Shown: positions 15,316 through 24,010 of the stretch, in pieces
Layout of the letters: every line of letters starts with the position of its first letter
Numbering within the stretch: position 1 is the first letter of the stretch
Assembly (NCBI RefSeq): GCF_018413525.1
Contig: NZ_JAHCDD010000051.1
Location: 1 to 42,592 of the forward strand
Origin: Acidovorax sp. CCYZU-2555
Lineage (GTDB): Bacteria; Pseudomonadota; Gammaproteobacteria; Burkholderiales; Burkholderiaceae_C
Direction: 5' to 3'
DNA: 42,592 bases
Program-made: the position numbers and the translations under genes
The notes under the pieces: generated by a model
Databases searched by the model: none
The model's input: the letters and a program-made list of their open reading frames with translations, nothing else
What the model was told of the DNA's origin: nothing

Positions 15316-16221
15316 CTAGGCGTGCAACTGCTTTTTCACCGCCGATTGGAAGTGGCCCAGCAATATCGGCACCAGCGGGTGCGCAGGCGATGGGCTCCAC
15401 ATGGCCTGCAGCACCGACAGCGGCGTCTTGCGCGCGATCGGCTTGAACGCCAGGCCCTGCATGCCCGCGCGCTGCAGGCATGCGGGCACCAGCGACACGC
15501 CCTGGCCGGTGCTCACCAGCGACAGCACGGACAGCCAGTGGCGCACTTCATGCCGCAGCTCGGGATCGAAACCGGCCTTCTGGCACATGCTGCGTATCAC
15601 GCGAAAGTAGTCGGGCGAGACGGCTTCGGAAAACAGGATCAGGCGTTCGTTGGCCAGTTGGGCGATGGAGATCTTTGCCTGGCTCGCCAATGGGTGGCTG
15701 GCGGGAAGGCAGGCGATGAAGGGCTCGCTGGCGATGGTCTGCGCGCTCATGCCCAGCGGCGGCGCCATGGTGTGCATCAGCCCCAGATCGATCTTGCCGC
15801 TTTGCAGCGCCGCGACCTGGTCGATGCTGTTGAGTTCATGCAGGTCCACGCGCACATCGGGGTACTGGGCGCGCATGCGTTCCAGCGCCTCGGGCAGGCC
15901 GCGGTACATGCTGGAGCCGACAAAGCCCAGGCGCAGGCTGCCGGCCATGCCGTGCGCCACGGCGCGCGTGTCGACGGCGGCGCGGCGTGTGCGTTCGAGG
16001 ATATCGCGCGCCTGCAGCAGCAGGTGCTGGCCCGCATGGGTCAGGCGCACGCCGCGGCTGTTGCGCTCGAACAGCTGGGCGTCGAGCGCGCTTTCGAGCT
16101 GCTTGATGGCGATGCTCAGCGGCGGCTGCGAAATGCACAGGCGCTCGGCCGCGCGGCTGAAATGCAGCTCTTCGGCCAGCACCACGAAGTACTGCAACTG
16201 GCGGGTTTCGAGGTGGATCAT
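15316..16221 (-). CDS. LysR-family transcriptional regulator
   Basis: A 301-residue LysR regulator with the N-terminal helix-turn-helix (about 5-65, FSRAAERLCISQPPLSIAIKQLE) and a C-terminal two-lobed effector domain (about 92-295). It is divergent from the acyl-CoA dehydrogenase/Bug/CoA-transferase operon, and a dyad fitting the T-N11-A LysR rule lies between them. It probably activates that operon in response to the carboxylate substrate or a CoA ester. The ATG at 16221 starts MIHLETRQLQYF, the normal family N-terminus. Confidence 0.93.
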   Translation of the reverse strand: MIHLETRQLQYFVVLAEELHFSRAAERLCISQPPLSIAIKQLESALDAQLFERNSRGVRLTHAGQHLLLQARDILERTRRAAVDTRAVAHGMAGSLRLGFVGSSMYRGLPEALERMRAQYPDVRVDLHELNSIDQVAALQSGKIDLGLMHTMAPPLGMSAQTIASEPFIACLPASHPLASQAKISIAQLANERLILFSEAVSPDYFRVIRSMCQKAGFDPELRHEVRHWLSVLSLVSTGQGVSLVPACLQRAGMQGLAFKPIARKTPLSVLQAMWSPSPAHPLVPILLGHFQSAVKKQLHA

Positions 16222-16252
16222 GGGATGCTCAAGCGCCGGTATGAAAGCACTG

Positions 16253-16279
16253 ATTGATATTTACAGAATATAGATCAAT
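16253..16279. promoter_or_regulatory. LysR-type binding dyad (T-N11-A)
   Basis: A perfect dyad ATATT-TACAG-AATAT (16257-16271) sits inside wider arms ATTGAT (16253-16258) and ATCAAT (16274-16279) in the AT-rich gap between the LysR gene and the acyl-CoA dehydrogenase gene. This is the usual place and form of a LysR autoregulatory/activator site; binding is inferred. Confidence 0.6.
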
Positions 16280-16357
16280 TCATTAATAATATTTGACGCG
16301 AATAGGCTTCCTTCCCAGAATTTGTCCCATGCGAGCCCGTTGGCCGCGCTGCCATCC

Positions 16358-16416
16358 AGGAGACAAAGAGACATGAGCCCCGCACAAATCCCGCTGACGC
16401 GAGCGCCCCCCATCCG
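16358..16416 (+). other. Ribosome site and start codon out of frame with the acyl-CoA dehydrogenase
   Basis: A strong ribosome site AGGAGA (16358-16363) is correctly spaced from an ATG at 16373, but that frame departs from the long dehydrogenase frame. Adding one base in the AAA run at 16386-16388 (or in the CCCC at 16378-16381) would join them, giving an N-terminus such as MSPAQNPADASAPHPVPD that runs into the dehydrogenase. This looks like a 1-base deletion or sequencing error in a short homopolymer. Confidence 0.7.
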
Positions 16417-18069
16417 GTGCCGGACCGCCATGGCAGCAACCTGTACACCACCGACGCGCAGTTCGCGCCCCTGTTGCAGCTGTACCTGCCTGAGGAAATC
16501 GACGCCCACCTGCAGCCCTATCTCACGCGCATGGGCGAACTCGCGGGCGGGCGCCTCGACGAGCTGGCGCTGCTCGCCGACAAGAATCCGCCGACGCTGG
16601 CCCACCGCACGCGCAGCGGACGGGACGTGCAACGTATCGACAAGCACCCGGCCTATGTGGAAATGGAACGTGTGGCCTATGGCGACTTCGGCCTGGCCAT
16701 CATGTCGCACCGCGAAGGCGTGCTGGGCTGGGCCGGCAAGCTGCCGCCGCTGGCCAAGTACGCGCTGACCTATCTGTTCGTGCAGGCCGAGTTCGGCCTG
16801 TGCTGTCCGCTGTCTATGACCGATTCGCTGACGCGCACGCTGCGCAAGTTCGGCGCGCCCGAACTGGTCGGCAAGTACTGGGCCCAGCTCACGGCCACCG
16901 ATTTCGCCGATCAGGCCCAGGGCGCGATGTTCATGACCGAACAGGCGGCCGGCTCCGACATCGCCAATACCCAGACGCTGGCCGCAAAGCATGCCGACGG
17001 CTCCTGGCGCCTGACCGGCGACAAATGGTTCTGCTCCAATCCCGACGCGGCTTTTGCAATGGTGCTGGCGCGCGTCGAGGGCGACCCGGCCGGCATGAAA
17101 GGCGTATCGCTGTTCCTGCTGCCGCGCACGCTCGACGACGGCAGCAGCAACCACTACCGCATCATCCGGCTCAAGGAAAAGCTGGGCACGCGCTCCATGG
17201 CCAGCGGCGAGATCCGCATCGATGGCGCCGTGGCGTATCTGGTGGGCGAGCAGGGCCGGGGCTTCGCCCAGATGGCCGACATGGTGAACAACTCGCGGCT
17301 GTCGAACGGCGTGCGCGCGGCCGGCATGATGCGCCGCGCGGTCGCCGAAGCCGAGTACATCGCCCAGCAGCGCCATGCCTTCGGCAAGGCCTTGCAGGAC
17401 ATGCCGCTGATGCGCCGCCAGCTCGACAAGCTGCGCATCCGCAGCGAGCAGGCGCGCACCATGGTGCTGCAGACCGCGCGGGCGCTGCAGCGCTCGGACG
17501 CGGGCGAGGCGGGCGGCTACGCGCTGCTGCGCATTCTCACGCCGCTGATCAAGTTCCGCGCCTGCCGCGACGCGCGCATGGTCACGGGCGACGCCATGGA
17601 AGTGCGCGGCGGCTGCGGCTATATCGAGGAATGGAGCGATCCGCGCCTGGTGCGCGACGCCCACCTGGGCTCGATCTGGGAAGGCACGAGCAACATCGTG
17701 GCGCTCGACGTGTTGCGCGCGATACGCCGCGAAGACGCGCTGACGGCCTTGCAGGCCCACGCGGCGCAGCTGCTCGCGCAGACCCAGGCCGCGCCCGCGT
17801 TCAAGCAGGCGCTGCAGGGAGCCTTCGACCGCGCTGGCGCGTTCGCCGCGGCGGCGGTAGATGCCAACGCCGACGGCGAACGCCTGGCGCGCACCGCGGC
17901 CTCGGCGCTCTACAACAGCTTCACGGCCATCGCCATGGCCTGGGAGGCGAGCCAGATCCGCAGTGCCGAACGCCTGCGCTGGGCGCAACTGGTGCTGGTG
18001 CACCGCGTGCTGCCGCGCGATCCGCTGCAGGAGATGGAAATTCCGCAAGCCTGGCTGCAGCCTGCATGA
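16417..18069 (+). CDS. Acyl-CoA dehydrogenase (AidB-like large type), possible 5' frameshift
   Basis: A 550-residue flavin acyl-CoA dehydrogenase, longer than the usual 380-400 and of the AidB-like group. The FAD/substrate region (MFMTEQAAGSDI, LTGDKWFCSNP), the middle beta domain, and the C-terminal helical domain (RQRHAFGK-like stretch QQRHAFGKALQDMPLMRRQL, GGCGYIEEW, SIWEGTSNIVALDVLRA) are intact. The first codon usable in this frame is GTG at 16417, which has no ribosome site; the likely true start is the ATG at 16373 with a lost base between (separate entry). It leads an operon with a Bug receptor and a class III CoA-transferase, and probably oxidises the acyl-CoA made by that transferase. 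Substrate unknown. Confidence 0.85.
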   Translation: MPDRHGSNLYTTDAQFAPLLQLYLPEEIDAHLQPYLTRMGELAGGRLDELALLADKNPPTLAHRTRSGRDVQRIDKHPAYVEMERVAYGDFGLAIMSHREGVLGWAGKLPPLAKYALTYLFVQAEFGLCCPLSMTDSLTRTLRKFGAPELVGKYWAQLTATDFADQAQGAMFMTEQAAGSDIANTQTLAAKHADGSWRLTGDKWFCSNPDAAFAMVLARVEGDPAGMKGVSLFLLPRTLDDGSSNHYRIIRLKEKLGTRSMASGEIRIDGAVAYLVGEQGRGFAQMADMVNNSRLSNGVRAAGMMRRAVAEAEYIAQQRHAFGKALQDMPLMRRQLDKLRIRSEQARTMVLQTARALQRSDAGEAGGYALLRILTPLIKFRACRDARMVTGDAMEVRGGCGYIEEWSDPRLVRDAHLGSIWEGTSNIVALDVLRAIRREDALTALQAHAAQLLAQTQAAPAFKQALQGAFDRAGAFAAAAVDANADGERLARTAASALYNSFTAIAMAWEASQIRSAERLRWAQLVLVHRVLPRDPLQEMEIPQAWLQPA

Positions 18070-18131
18070 GGTTTGGGCGCAGCGCGAACCGCGCGCCATG
18101 ACGACATCAATACAAAAAATGGAGACAGACA

Positions 18132-19109
18132 ATGACCAAACGTAGATTCCTGCTGGCCTGTGCCCTGGCCTGCACGGCCGCCACACCCGCGCTGGCGCAA
18201 GGGGAGGTCTTCCCGTCCAAGCCTATCAACTTCGTCGTGCCGTTTCCGCCCGGTGGCCCCACGGACGCGATGGCGCGCACGCTGGCCGCGGCGCTGACCG
18301 AAGAGATCGGCCAGAGCGTGGTCGTCGAAAACAAGGCCGGCGCGGGCGGCAACATAGGCGCCGACGGCGTGGCGCGCGCCAAGCCCGATGGCTACACCAT
18401 CATGTTCGGCACGTCGGGCCCGCTGGCCATCAACAAGAGCCTGTACAGCAAGATCTCCTACGATCCCGTGACCAGCTTCGCGCCCGTCATCCATGTGGGC
18501 TACCTGCCCAACATTCTCGTGGTCAACGCCAATGTCAAGGCCGGCAATCTCAAGGAGCTGATCGCGCTCGACAAGGCGAAACCGCAGAGCCTCAACTACG
18601 CGTCGTCGGGCAATGGCGCGTCGTCGCATCTCGCGGGCGTGCTGTTCAACAAGATGGCCGGCACCACGCTGCAGCATGTGCCCTACAAAGGCACGGGGCC
18701 GGCGCTCAACGACCTGCTTGCGGGCCAGGTGCAGATGAGTTTCACCGACATCCTCACGGCCATGCCCTATATCAAGGCCGGTCGGCTCAAGGCCATCGGC
18801 GTGGCGACCGAAAAGCGTTCGCAGGCCATGCCCGAGATCGCGTCCATCGCCGAGCAAGGCCTGCCGGGCTATGACGTGAGCGTGTTCTTCGGCGTGGTCG
18901 CGCCCGCGGGCACGCCGGCCGATCGCATCGCGAAACTCAACAGCGCTTTCATTCAGGCGCTGCAAAAGGAAAAAGTGCGCGCGAGCTTTGCGGCCCAGGG
19001 CCTGGAATCGGCGGCCGATCACACGCCCGAAGGCCTCACGCGCTTCATCAAGGCGGAAACAGCCAAGTGGAAGACCGTGGTCGATGCCTCGGGCGCGAAA
19101 CTCGATTGA
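18132..19109 (+). CDS. Bug/TctC-family periplasmic solute-binding protein
   Basis: A 325-residue orphan tripartite tricarboxylate transporter-type receptor, the second in this window. Sec signal 1 to about 22 (ending ALAQ), then VPFPPGGPTDAMARTLA, VVVENKAGAGGNIGA and VPYKGTGPALNDLLAGQVQ, all family marks. A GGAGACAG ribosome site precedes the ATG. It lies 62 bases after the acyl-CoA dehydrogenase and 11 before the CoA-transferase, so it probably captures the carboxylic acid this operon activates. No TctA/TctB subunits are nearby. Confidence 0.93.
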   Translation: MTKRRFLLACALACTAATPALAQGEVFPSKPINFVVPFPPGGPTDAMARTLAAALTEEIGQSVVVENKAGAGGNIGADGVARAKPDGYTIMFGTSGPLAINKSLYSKISYDPVTSFAPVIHVGYLPNILVVNANVKAGNLKELIALDKAKPQSLNYASSGNGASSHLAGVLFNKMAGTTLQHVPYKGTGPALNDLLAGQVQMSFTDILTAMPYIKAGRLKAIGVATEKRSQAMPEIASIAEQGLPGYDVSVFFGVVAPAGTPADRIAKLNSAFIQALQKEKVRASFAAQGLESAADHTPEGLTRFIKAETAKWKTVVDASGAKLD

Positions 19110-19120
19110 AGGCCGATACC

Positions 19121-20245
19121 ATGGACACGACACAAGCCGCGCGCTCCGGCGCGCTTCAGGGCATACGCGTACTTGATCTCTCGCGCGTTCTGGGCGGCCC
19201 GCTGTGCGGGCAGATTCTGGGCGACCATGGCGCGGATGTGCTCAAGGTCGAGCCGCCGGGCGGCGACGACACGCGTGCCTGGGGCCCGCCGTTTCAGGAC
19301 GGCGTGGCGTCGTACTACCACGGCCTGAACCGCAACAAGCGCATCCAGTTCCTCGATCTGGGTTCGGCCCAGGGCCAGGAAAAGGTGCTGGCGCTGATGG
19401 CCCAGGCCGATGTGCTGATCGAGAACTTCAAGATCGGCACGATGGAGAAGTGGGGCATAGGCTTTGCGCAGCTGCAGGCGCGCTTTCCGCGGCTGGTCTG
19501 GTGCCGTGTCAGCGGCTTCGGCGCGGACGGCCCGCTGGGCGCCTGGCCCGGCTATGACGCGGCGATCCAGGCGATGACCGGTCTGATGAGCGTCAACGGC
19601 GAGCGCGATGGCGGCCCCTTGCGCGTGGGTCTGCCGGTCGTCGACATGGTCACGGGAATGAATGCGGTGATAGGCGTGATGCTGGCCTTGCACGAGCGCC
19701 AGCGCAGCGGCCTGGGCCAGCTGGTGGACGCCGCGCTCTACGACAGCGGCATCTCGCTGCTGCACCCGCATGCGGCCAACTGGTTCATGGACGGCAAGAC
19801 GCCCCAACGTTCGGGCAATGCCCACCCCAACATCGCGCCTTACGACGTGCTGCAGACGGCCACCATTCCGGTGTTCTTTGCCGTGGGCAACGACCGGCAG
19901 TTCAAGCTGCTGTGCGAGCACATAGGCTGTGCGCAATTGGTGCAGGACGCGCGCTTTGCCACGGCCGGTCAGCGCTCGGTGCACCGCGAGGCGCTCAAGC
20001 CCTTGCTCGAGCAGGCGCTGGCCGCCTTCGACGGCAGCGCGCTGGCCACGGAACTCATGGAAATCGGCGTGCCGGCCGCGCCGGTACAGGCCGTGGACGC
20101 GGCGCTGGAGCACCCGCATACGCTGCACCGCGGCCTGCGCGTGCAGATGCCGGGCTACCAGGGCGTGGGCTCGCCGATCAAGCTGTCGCGCACGCCCGCG
20201 ACCTACCGCCATGCGCCGCTGACAGCGGGCGATCAGTTCGATTGA
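19121..20245 (+). CDS. Class III (CaiB/BaiF-family) CoA-transferase
   Basis: A 374-residue family III CoA-transferase, which moves CoA from a donor acyl-CoA to a free carboxylic acid. Family features are GIRVLDLSRVLGGPLCGQIL, DHGADVLKVEPPGGDDTR, then the interlocked-dimer core with GPLGAWPGYDAAIQAMTGLM. Asp in GYDAAIQAMTG is the expected catalytic carboxylate. The ATG at 19121 fits the family start and excludes an upstream in-frame start inside the Bug gene. In this operon it would activate the imported acid before oxidation by the dehydrogenase. It is convergent with the aminotransferase gene, 10 bases away. Confidence 0.92.
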   Translation: MDTTQAARSGALQGIRVLDLSRVLGGPLCGQILGDHGADVLKVEPPGGDDTRAWGPPFQDGVASYYHGLNRNKRIQFLDLGSAQGQEKVLALMAQADVLIENFKIGTMEKWGIGFAQLQARFPRLVWCRVSGFGADGPLGAWPGYDAAIQAMTGLMSVNGERDGGPLRVGLPVVDMVTGMNAVIGVMLALHERQRSGLGQLVDAALYDSGISLLHPHAANWFMDGKTPQRSGNAHPNIAPYDVLQTATIPVFFAVGNDRQFKLLCEHIGCAQLVQDARFATAGQRSVHREALKPLLEQALAAFDGSALATELMEIGVPAAPVQAVDAALEHPHTLHRGLRVQMPGYQGVGSPIKLSRTPATYRHAPLTAGDQFD

Positions 20246-20255
20246 CGTCGCCGGC

Positions 20256-21434
20256 TCAGAGCTTGCGCAGGCGCGCGAGCGCGGCGTGCAGCGTCGCGTC
20301 TTCCTTGGCGAAGCAAAAGCGCACCACGCGCTGGTCGAAGCCGTCGCCATAGAACGCCGACAGTGGAATCGCCGCCACGCCGATTTCGCGCACCAGCCAC
20401 TGGCAGAAATCGGCTTCGCTCAGATCGCTCACGGCCGAAATGTCCACGCACTGGAAGAAGCTGCCGGTGCAGGGGAGCAGCTTCAGGCGCGAGTCGGCCA
20501 GGCCGGCGCGGAACAGGTCGCGCTTGGCCTGGTAGAACGCGGGCAGGCCCTGGTAGCGCGCGGGCTCGGCCAGGTAGCTGGCCAGGCCATGCTGCATGGG
20601 CGTGTTCACGGTGAACACGTTGAACTGGTGGACCTTGCGGAACTCGGCCATCAATGCCGCGGGCGCCGCGACGCTGCCGACCTTCCAGCCGGTCACGTGA
20701 AAAGTCTTGCCGAAGCTCGAATTGATGAATGCGCGCGCGGCCAGGCCGGGAAAGCGCGCCGCGCTCTGGTGCTCGGCGCCGTCGAACACCATGTGTTCGT
20801 AGACTTCGTCGCTGATCAGCAGCACGTCGGTGGGCGCGAGCAATTCCTCGAGCGTGCGCATCTCCTGGGCGGTCCATACCGTGGCGCTGGGGTTGTGCGG
20901 CGTGTTGATGATCAGCAGCCGGGTGCGCGGCGTGATCGCGGCCGCGATCTTCGCGAAGTCGGGGCGGAAGGTGCGCGGCGTGAGCGGCACGCGCACCGCG
21001 ACGCCGCCGGCCAGCGCGATGTTGGGAATGTAGCTGTCGTAGCAGGGGTCCAGAACGATGACTTCATCGCCGGGGTGCACGCAGGCCAGGATGGCCGTGA
21101 GAATGCCTTGCGTCGCGCCCGCGGTGATGGTGATCTCGCTGTCGGGGTGGTAGACGCGCCCGTGCAGCGCCGCAATCTTGGTCGACACCGCCTGGCGCAG
21201 CGCGGGCACGCCGGGCATGGGCGGGTACTGGTTGTGGCCGGCGCGCATGGCCTGGTCCACGGCGTCGATCAGCGCCGGGTCGCAGGCGAAGTCGGGAAAG
21301 CCCTGGCCCAGGTTCACGGCCTGGTGCTCGGCGGCCAGGGCCGACATCACGCTGAAGATCGTGGTGCCCACGGCGGGCAGCTTGCTGGCGAAAAGGGGCG
21401 TACGGGGTGCGGATGCAGCAGGGGTAGAAGTCAT
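20256..21434 (-). CDS. Class I/II aminotransferase, YbdL-like (methionine/kynurenine type)
   Basis: A 392-residue PLP-dependent aminotransferase. It has NLGQGFPDF near the N-terminus, NTPHNPSATVW (about 177-187), the Asp/Tyr pair in ISDEVYEHMVFDG, and the PLP Lys243 in SSFGKTFHVTGWKVG; the last stretch is typical of methionine aminotransferase YbdL and glutamine transaminase K/kynurenine aminotransferases. It probably transaminates methionine or aromatic amino acids in the cytoplasm. The ATG at 21434 is chosen over an in-frame one at 21461. It lies 60 bases downstream of cysB on the same strand, which suits a role in sulfur amino acid metabolism (inference). Confidence 0.9.
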   Translation of the reverse strand: MTSTPAASAPRTPLFASKLPAVGTTIFSVMSALAAEHQAVNLGQGFPDFACDPALIDAVDQAMRAGHNQYPPMPGVPALRQAVSTKIAALHGRVYHPDSEITITAGATQGILTAILACVHPGDEVIVLDPCYDSYIPNIALAGGVAVRVPLTPRTFRPDFAKIAAAITPRTRLLIINTPHNPSATVWTAQEMRTLEELLAPTDVLLISDEVYEHMVFDGAEHQSAARFPGLAARAFINSSFGKTFHVTGWKVGSVAAPAALMAEFRKVHQFNVFTVNTPMQHGLASYLAEPARYQGLPAFYQAKRDLFRAGLADSRLKLLPCTGSFFQCVDISAVSDLSEADFCQWLVREIGVAAIPLSAFYGDGFDQRVVRFCFAKEDATLHAALARLRKL

Positions 21435-21494
21435 GGTGCAGCAGGAAAAACATGAAGGCACCGCGGGCCGGTGCGCTGGTCGATCGGGGGGTGT

Positions 21495-22436
21495 TTACAG
21501 CTCGTAGTCGGCCACATGGCCGTTCATCGCGCGCACCACGAGGTCGCGGCTCAAACGGTCGCTGAGCAGTTCGGCGAACTTGTAGACGAAGTTGCGCATG
21601 TAGGCACCGCGCTTGAACGCGACACGTGCGACATTCTGGCCGAACAGGTGGCCCATGGGGCGCACCACGAGGTCGCCGGCCGGGTCGTCGCGCATCGCCA
21701 TCTCGGCCACGATGCCAATGCCCAGGCCCAGGCGCACATAGGTCTTGATCACGTCGGAGTCTATGGCTTCGAGCACCACACGCGGCTGCATGCGGCGCGT
21801 GGCGAACGCCTGGTCGATCTTGCCGCGGCCGGTGAACGAAGGGTGATAGGTGATCAGCGATTCGTGCGCGATGTCGTCGAGCGAAATGCGCTCCTTCTGC
21901 GCCAGCGGATGATTGGGTGGAACGACCAGCACATGCTGCCATTCGTAGCAGGGCAGGGTCACGAGTTCGGGGTAATCGGCCAGCGATTCGGTCGCCATGC
22001 CGATTTCGGCGATTTCGTCGATCACCATGCGCGCGACTTCGGCGGGCGTCGCCTGGTGCAGGCTGATGTGCACCTTGGGGTAGATCTCGCGCAGCTTGGC
22101 GACCGACGGCGGCAGCACATAGCGCGCCTGCGTGTGGGTCGTGGCGATGCTCAGCGTGCCGCTGTCCTGGGCGCTGAACTGTTCACCGATGCGCTTGAGG
22201 TTGCCCACTTCGCGCATGATGAGTTCTATGCTTTGCAGCACATGCTGGCCCGGCTCGGTGATGCGCTTGAGGCGTTTGCCATGGCGCGCGAAAATATCGA
22301 CGCCCAGCTCTTCCTCCAGCTCGATGATGGCTTTGGAGACCCCGGGCTGCGAGGTGTGCAACGCCTTCGCTGCCTCGGTGAGGTTGAGATTGCGGCGCGC
22401 GGCTTCTTGAACGAAGCGGAATTGATGCAGGTTCAT
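21495..22436 (-). CDS. cysB: LysR-family regulator CysB
   Basis: A 313-residue CysB/Cbl-type LysR regulator: MNLHQFRFVQEAARRNLNLT at the start, helix-turn-helix LHTSQPGVSKAIIELEEELG (about 28-47), and an effector domain with TTHTQARYVLP, which contributes to sulfate/thiosulfate binding in the family, and YVRLGLGIGIVAEMA. CysB activates sulfate assimilation genes with N-acetylserine as inducer. A sirohydrochlorin chelatase gene, needed for sulfite reductase siroheme, lies just upstream on the same strand, and a methionine-type aminotransferase follows. Confidence 0.92.
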   Translation of the reverse strand: MNLHQFRFVQEAARRNLNLTEAAKALHTSQPGVSKAIIELEEELGVDIFARHGKRLKRITEPGQHVLQSIELIMREVGNLKRIGEQFSAQDSGTLSIATTHTQARYVLPPSVAKLREIYPKVHISLHQATPAEVARMVIDEIAEIGMATESLADYPELVTLPCYEWQHVLVVPPNHPLAQKERISLDDIAHESLITYHPSFTGRGKIDQAFATRRMQPRVVLEAIDSDVIKTYVRLGLGIGIVAEMAMRDDPAGDLVVRPMGHLFGQNVARVAFKRGAYMRNFVYKFAELLSDRLSRDLVVRAMNGHVADYEL

Positions 22437-22523
22437 AATGATTTCTGCTAAGAGCTTCCATCATTATGACGCATTTGTCTAACAAAAGCCGGCGAATTTG
22501 CGGCCTTGTGCTTGTTCCGCGCG

Positions 22524-22907
22524 TTATTCGGTGGCGATCTGCGCGAGCAGGGCCGTGACCCGCGGATCTTCGCCTACCGAAGCCTGCACTTCGACCTGCA
22601 CGCCCGGATGGCGTGCCTGCAGCTCGGCCACCAGCCGCGGTATATCTTCGCGCGCATGCTTGCCCGTGCCCAGGAACATGGGCGTGATGCGCAGCTGGCG
22701 CACGCCCCGGGCGATCAGTTGATCGGCGGCCTGTGCCAGGCTGGGCTCGGTGAGTTCCAGGTAGGCGCAGCAGCAGGGCGACTGCGGCTGGGCGCGCTGC
22801 ACGCGCGCCTGCACGGCTTCGATGGGCGCGCGCCACAGCGGATCGCGCGAGCCATGGCCCAGCAGGATCACGCCGAAAGAGGGGGAGTTTTCTGTTGTCA
22901 TGGTCAT
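22524..22907 (-). CDS. cbiX: CbiX/SirB-type sirohydrochlorin chelatase, short form
   Basis: A 127-residue protein with one CbiX domain: VILLGHGSRDP with the metal-binding His, YLELTEPSLAQAAD, and ITPMFLGTGKHAREDIP with the second His. Short CbiX proteins work as homodimers and insert Co or Fe into sirohydrochlorin; next to cysB, siroheme for sulfite reduction is the likely product (inference). Its ATG overlaps the lptG stop (ATGA), so it is co-translated with the Lpt permease genes, with no evident functional link. Another ATG lies 2 codons in. Confidence 0.87.
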   Translation of the reverse strand: MTMTTENSPSFGVILLGHGSRDPLWRAPIEAVQARVQRAQPQSPCCCAYLELTEPSLAQAADQLIARGVRQLRITPMFLGTGKHAREDIPRLVAELQARHPGVQVEVQASVGEDPRVTALLAQIATE

Positions 22908-24010
22908 CGCCTCAGTACCAGCCAGCTGAAGGCCCCGAGCGACAGCAGGCTGTAGATGAAGCCCGGCGCCGCGGCCGTGAGCCAGGGCGACCAGTTCTGC
23001 AGGTTGCCCGCGTAGCCGAACACGTTGTTCAGCAGGAAGAAGCTGATGCCGGCCATCACGCCGCCGAACACATAGCCCGCGATGCCGCCCGAGCGGAAAT
23101 GCAGGTAGGCGAAGGGCAGGGCCAGCACCACCATCACCAGGCAGCTCAGGGGATAGAAAACCTTGCGCCAGAACTCGATTTCATAGCGCTGCGCCGACTG
23201 GCCGTTGGATTCGAGGTGGCGGATGTACTGGAACAGATCGAGCGTCGCCATGCGGTCGGGCTTGAGCAGCGAAGCCGCGACCATTTCCGCGCTGATGCGC
23301 GTGGGCCAGCTCAGCGAGTCTTCGCGCACGCGGTCTAGCCTGGCCTGGCCGGCTTCGACGACATAGGTGCTGCGCGTCACTTTGCGCAATTCCCAGGTAT
23401 CGTCCTTGGCGCTCACCGCCGCGGCCTCGGCGCGCGTTTGCGACGCCATATGGCCCTGGGCGTCGAACTCGAAAATACGCACGCCCAGCAGCTCGCCATC
23501 GTTGCTCAGCGCATTGACGTTGACCGCGAACGAATGATCGCCCTGGCGTTCCTTGAGCCAGGCGCCGGTGGCTCCAGTCGACAATTTTCCCAACTGGGCG
23601 GCCTTGACGGTCTGCGCCAGGCGTTCGGCCGCGGGCGCGATGTAGTCGCCGACGGCAAACGTCAGCACCACGAAGCCCAGTCCCAGCACCAGCAGCGTGC
23701 GCAACGCCATCCAGGGGCCCATGCCGCTGGTGCGCATGATGGTGAACTCGGAGCTTTGCGCCAGCCGCGCCATGACGAAGATCGTGCCGATCAGCACGGT
23801 GATGGGCAGCAGTTCGTAAAGGTGGCTGGGCAGGCTCAGCAGCACGAACACCAGCGCATGCGAAGGCTTGTACAGGTCGCCGCCGGTGCGGCCGACCCAG
23901 CGCAGTTCGTCGATCAGATCGAAGAAGAAAAACAGGCCCAGAAAAGCCAGGGTCACGAAGGCGACGGCGGACAGCGCATCGCGGTAAATGAGTCTGCGCA
24001 AGACTTTCAT
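22904..24010 (-). CDS. lptG: LPS export ABC permease LptG
   Basis: A 368-residue inner-membrane YjgP/YjgQ-family permease. Three N-terminal helices (about 12-120, with FFFFDLIDELRWVG), a periplasmic beta-jellyroll domain (about 135-265), and three C-terminal helices. With LptF and the LptB ATPase it extracts lipopolysaccharide from the inner membrane. The ATG at 24010 overlaps the lptF stop (ATGA). Confidence 0.94.
   Translation of the reverse strand: MKVLRRLIYRDALSAVAFVTLAFLGLFFFFDLIDELRWVGRTGGDLYKPSHALVFVLLSLPSHLYELLPITVLIGTIFVMARLAQSSEFTIMRTSGMGPWMALRTLLVLGLGFVVLTFAVGDYIAPAAERLAQTVKAAQLGKLSTGATGAWLKERQGDHSFAVNVNALSNDGELLGVRIFEFDAQGHMASQTRAEAAAVSAKDDTWELRKVTRSTYVVEAGQARLDRVREDSLSWPTRISAEMVAASLLKPDRMATLDLFQYIRHLESNGQSAQRYEIEFWRKVFYPLSCLVMVVLALPFAYLHFRSGGIAGYVFGGVMAGISFFLLNNVFGYAGNLQNWSPWLTAAAPGFIYSLLSLGAFSWLVLRR

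Noticed and set aside
16261..18186. Minus-strand open frame of 641 codons opposite the acyl-CoA dehydrogenase
   Set aside because: Arg/His-rich shadow translation; it would overlap a complete dehydrogenase and the LysR promoter region.
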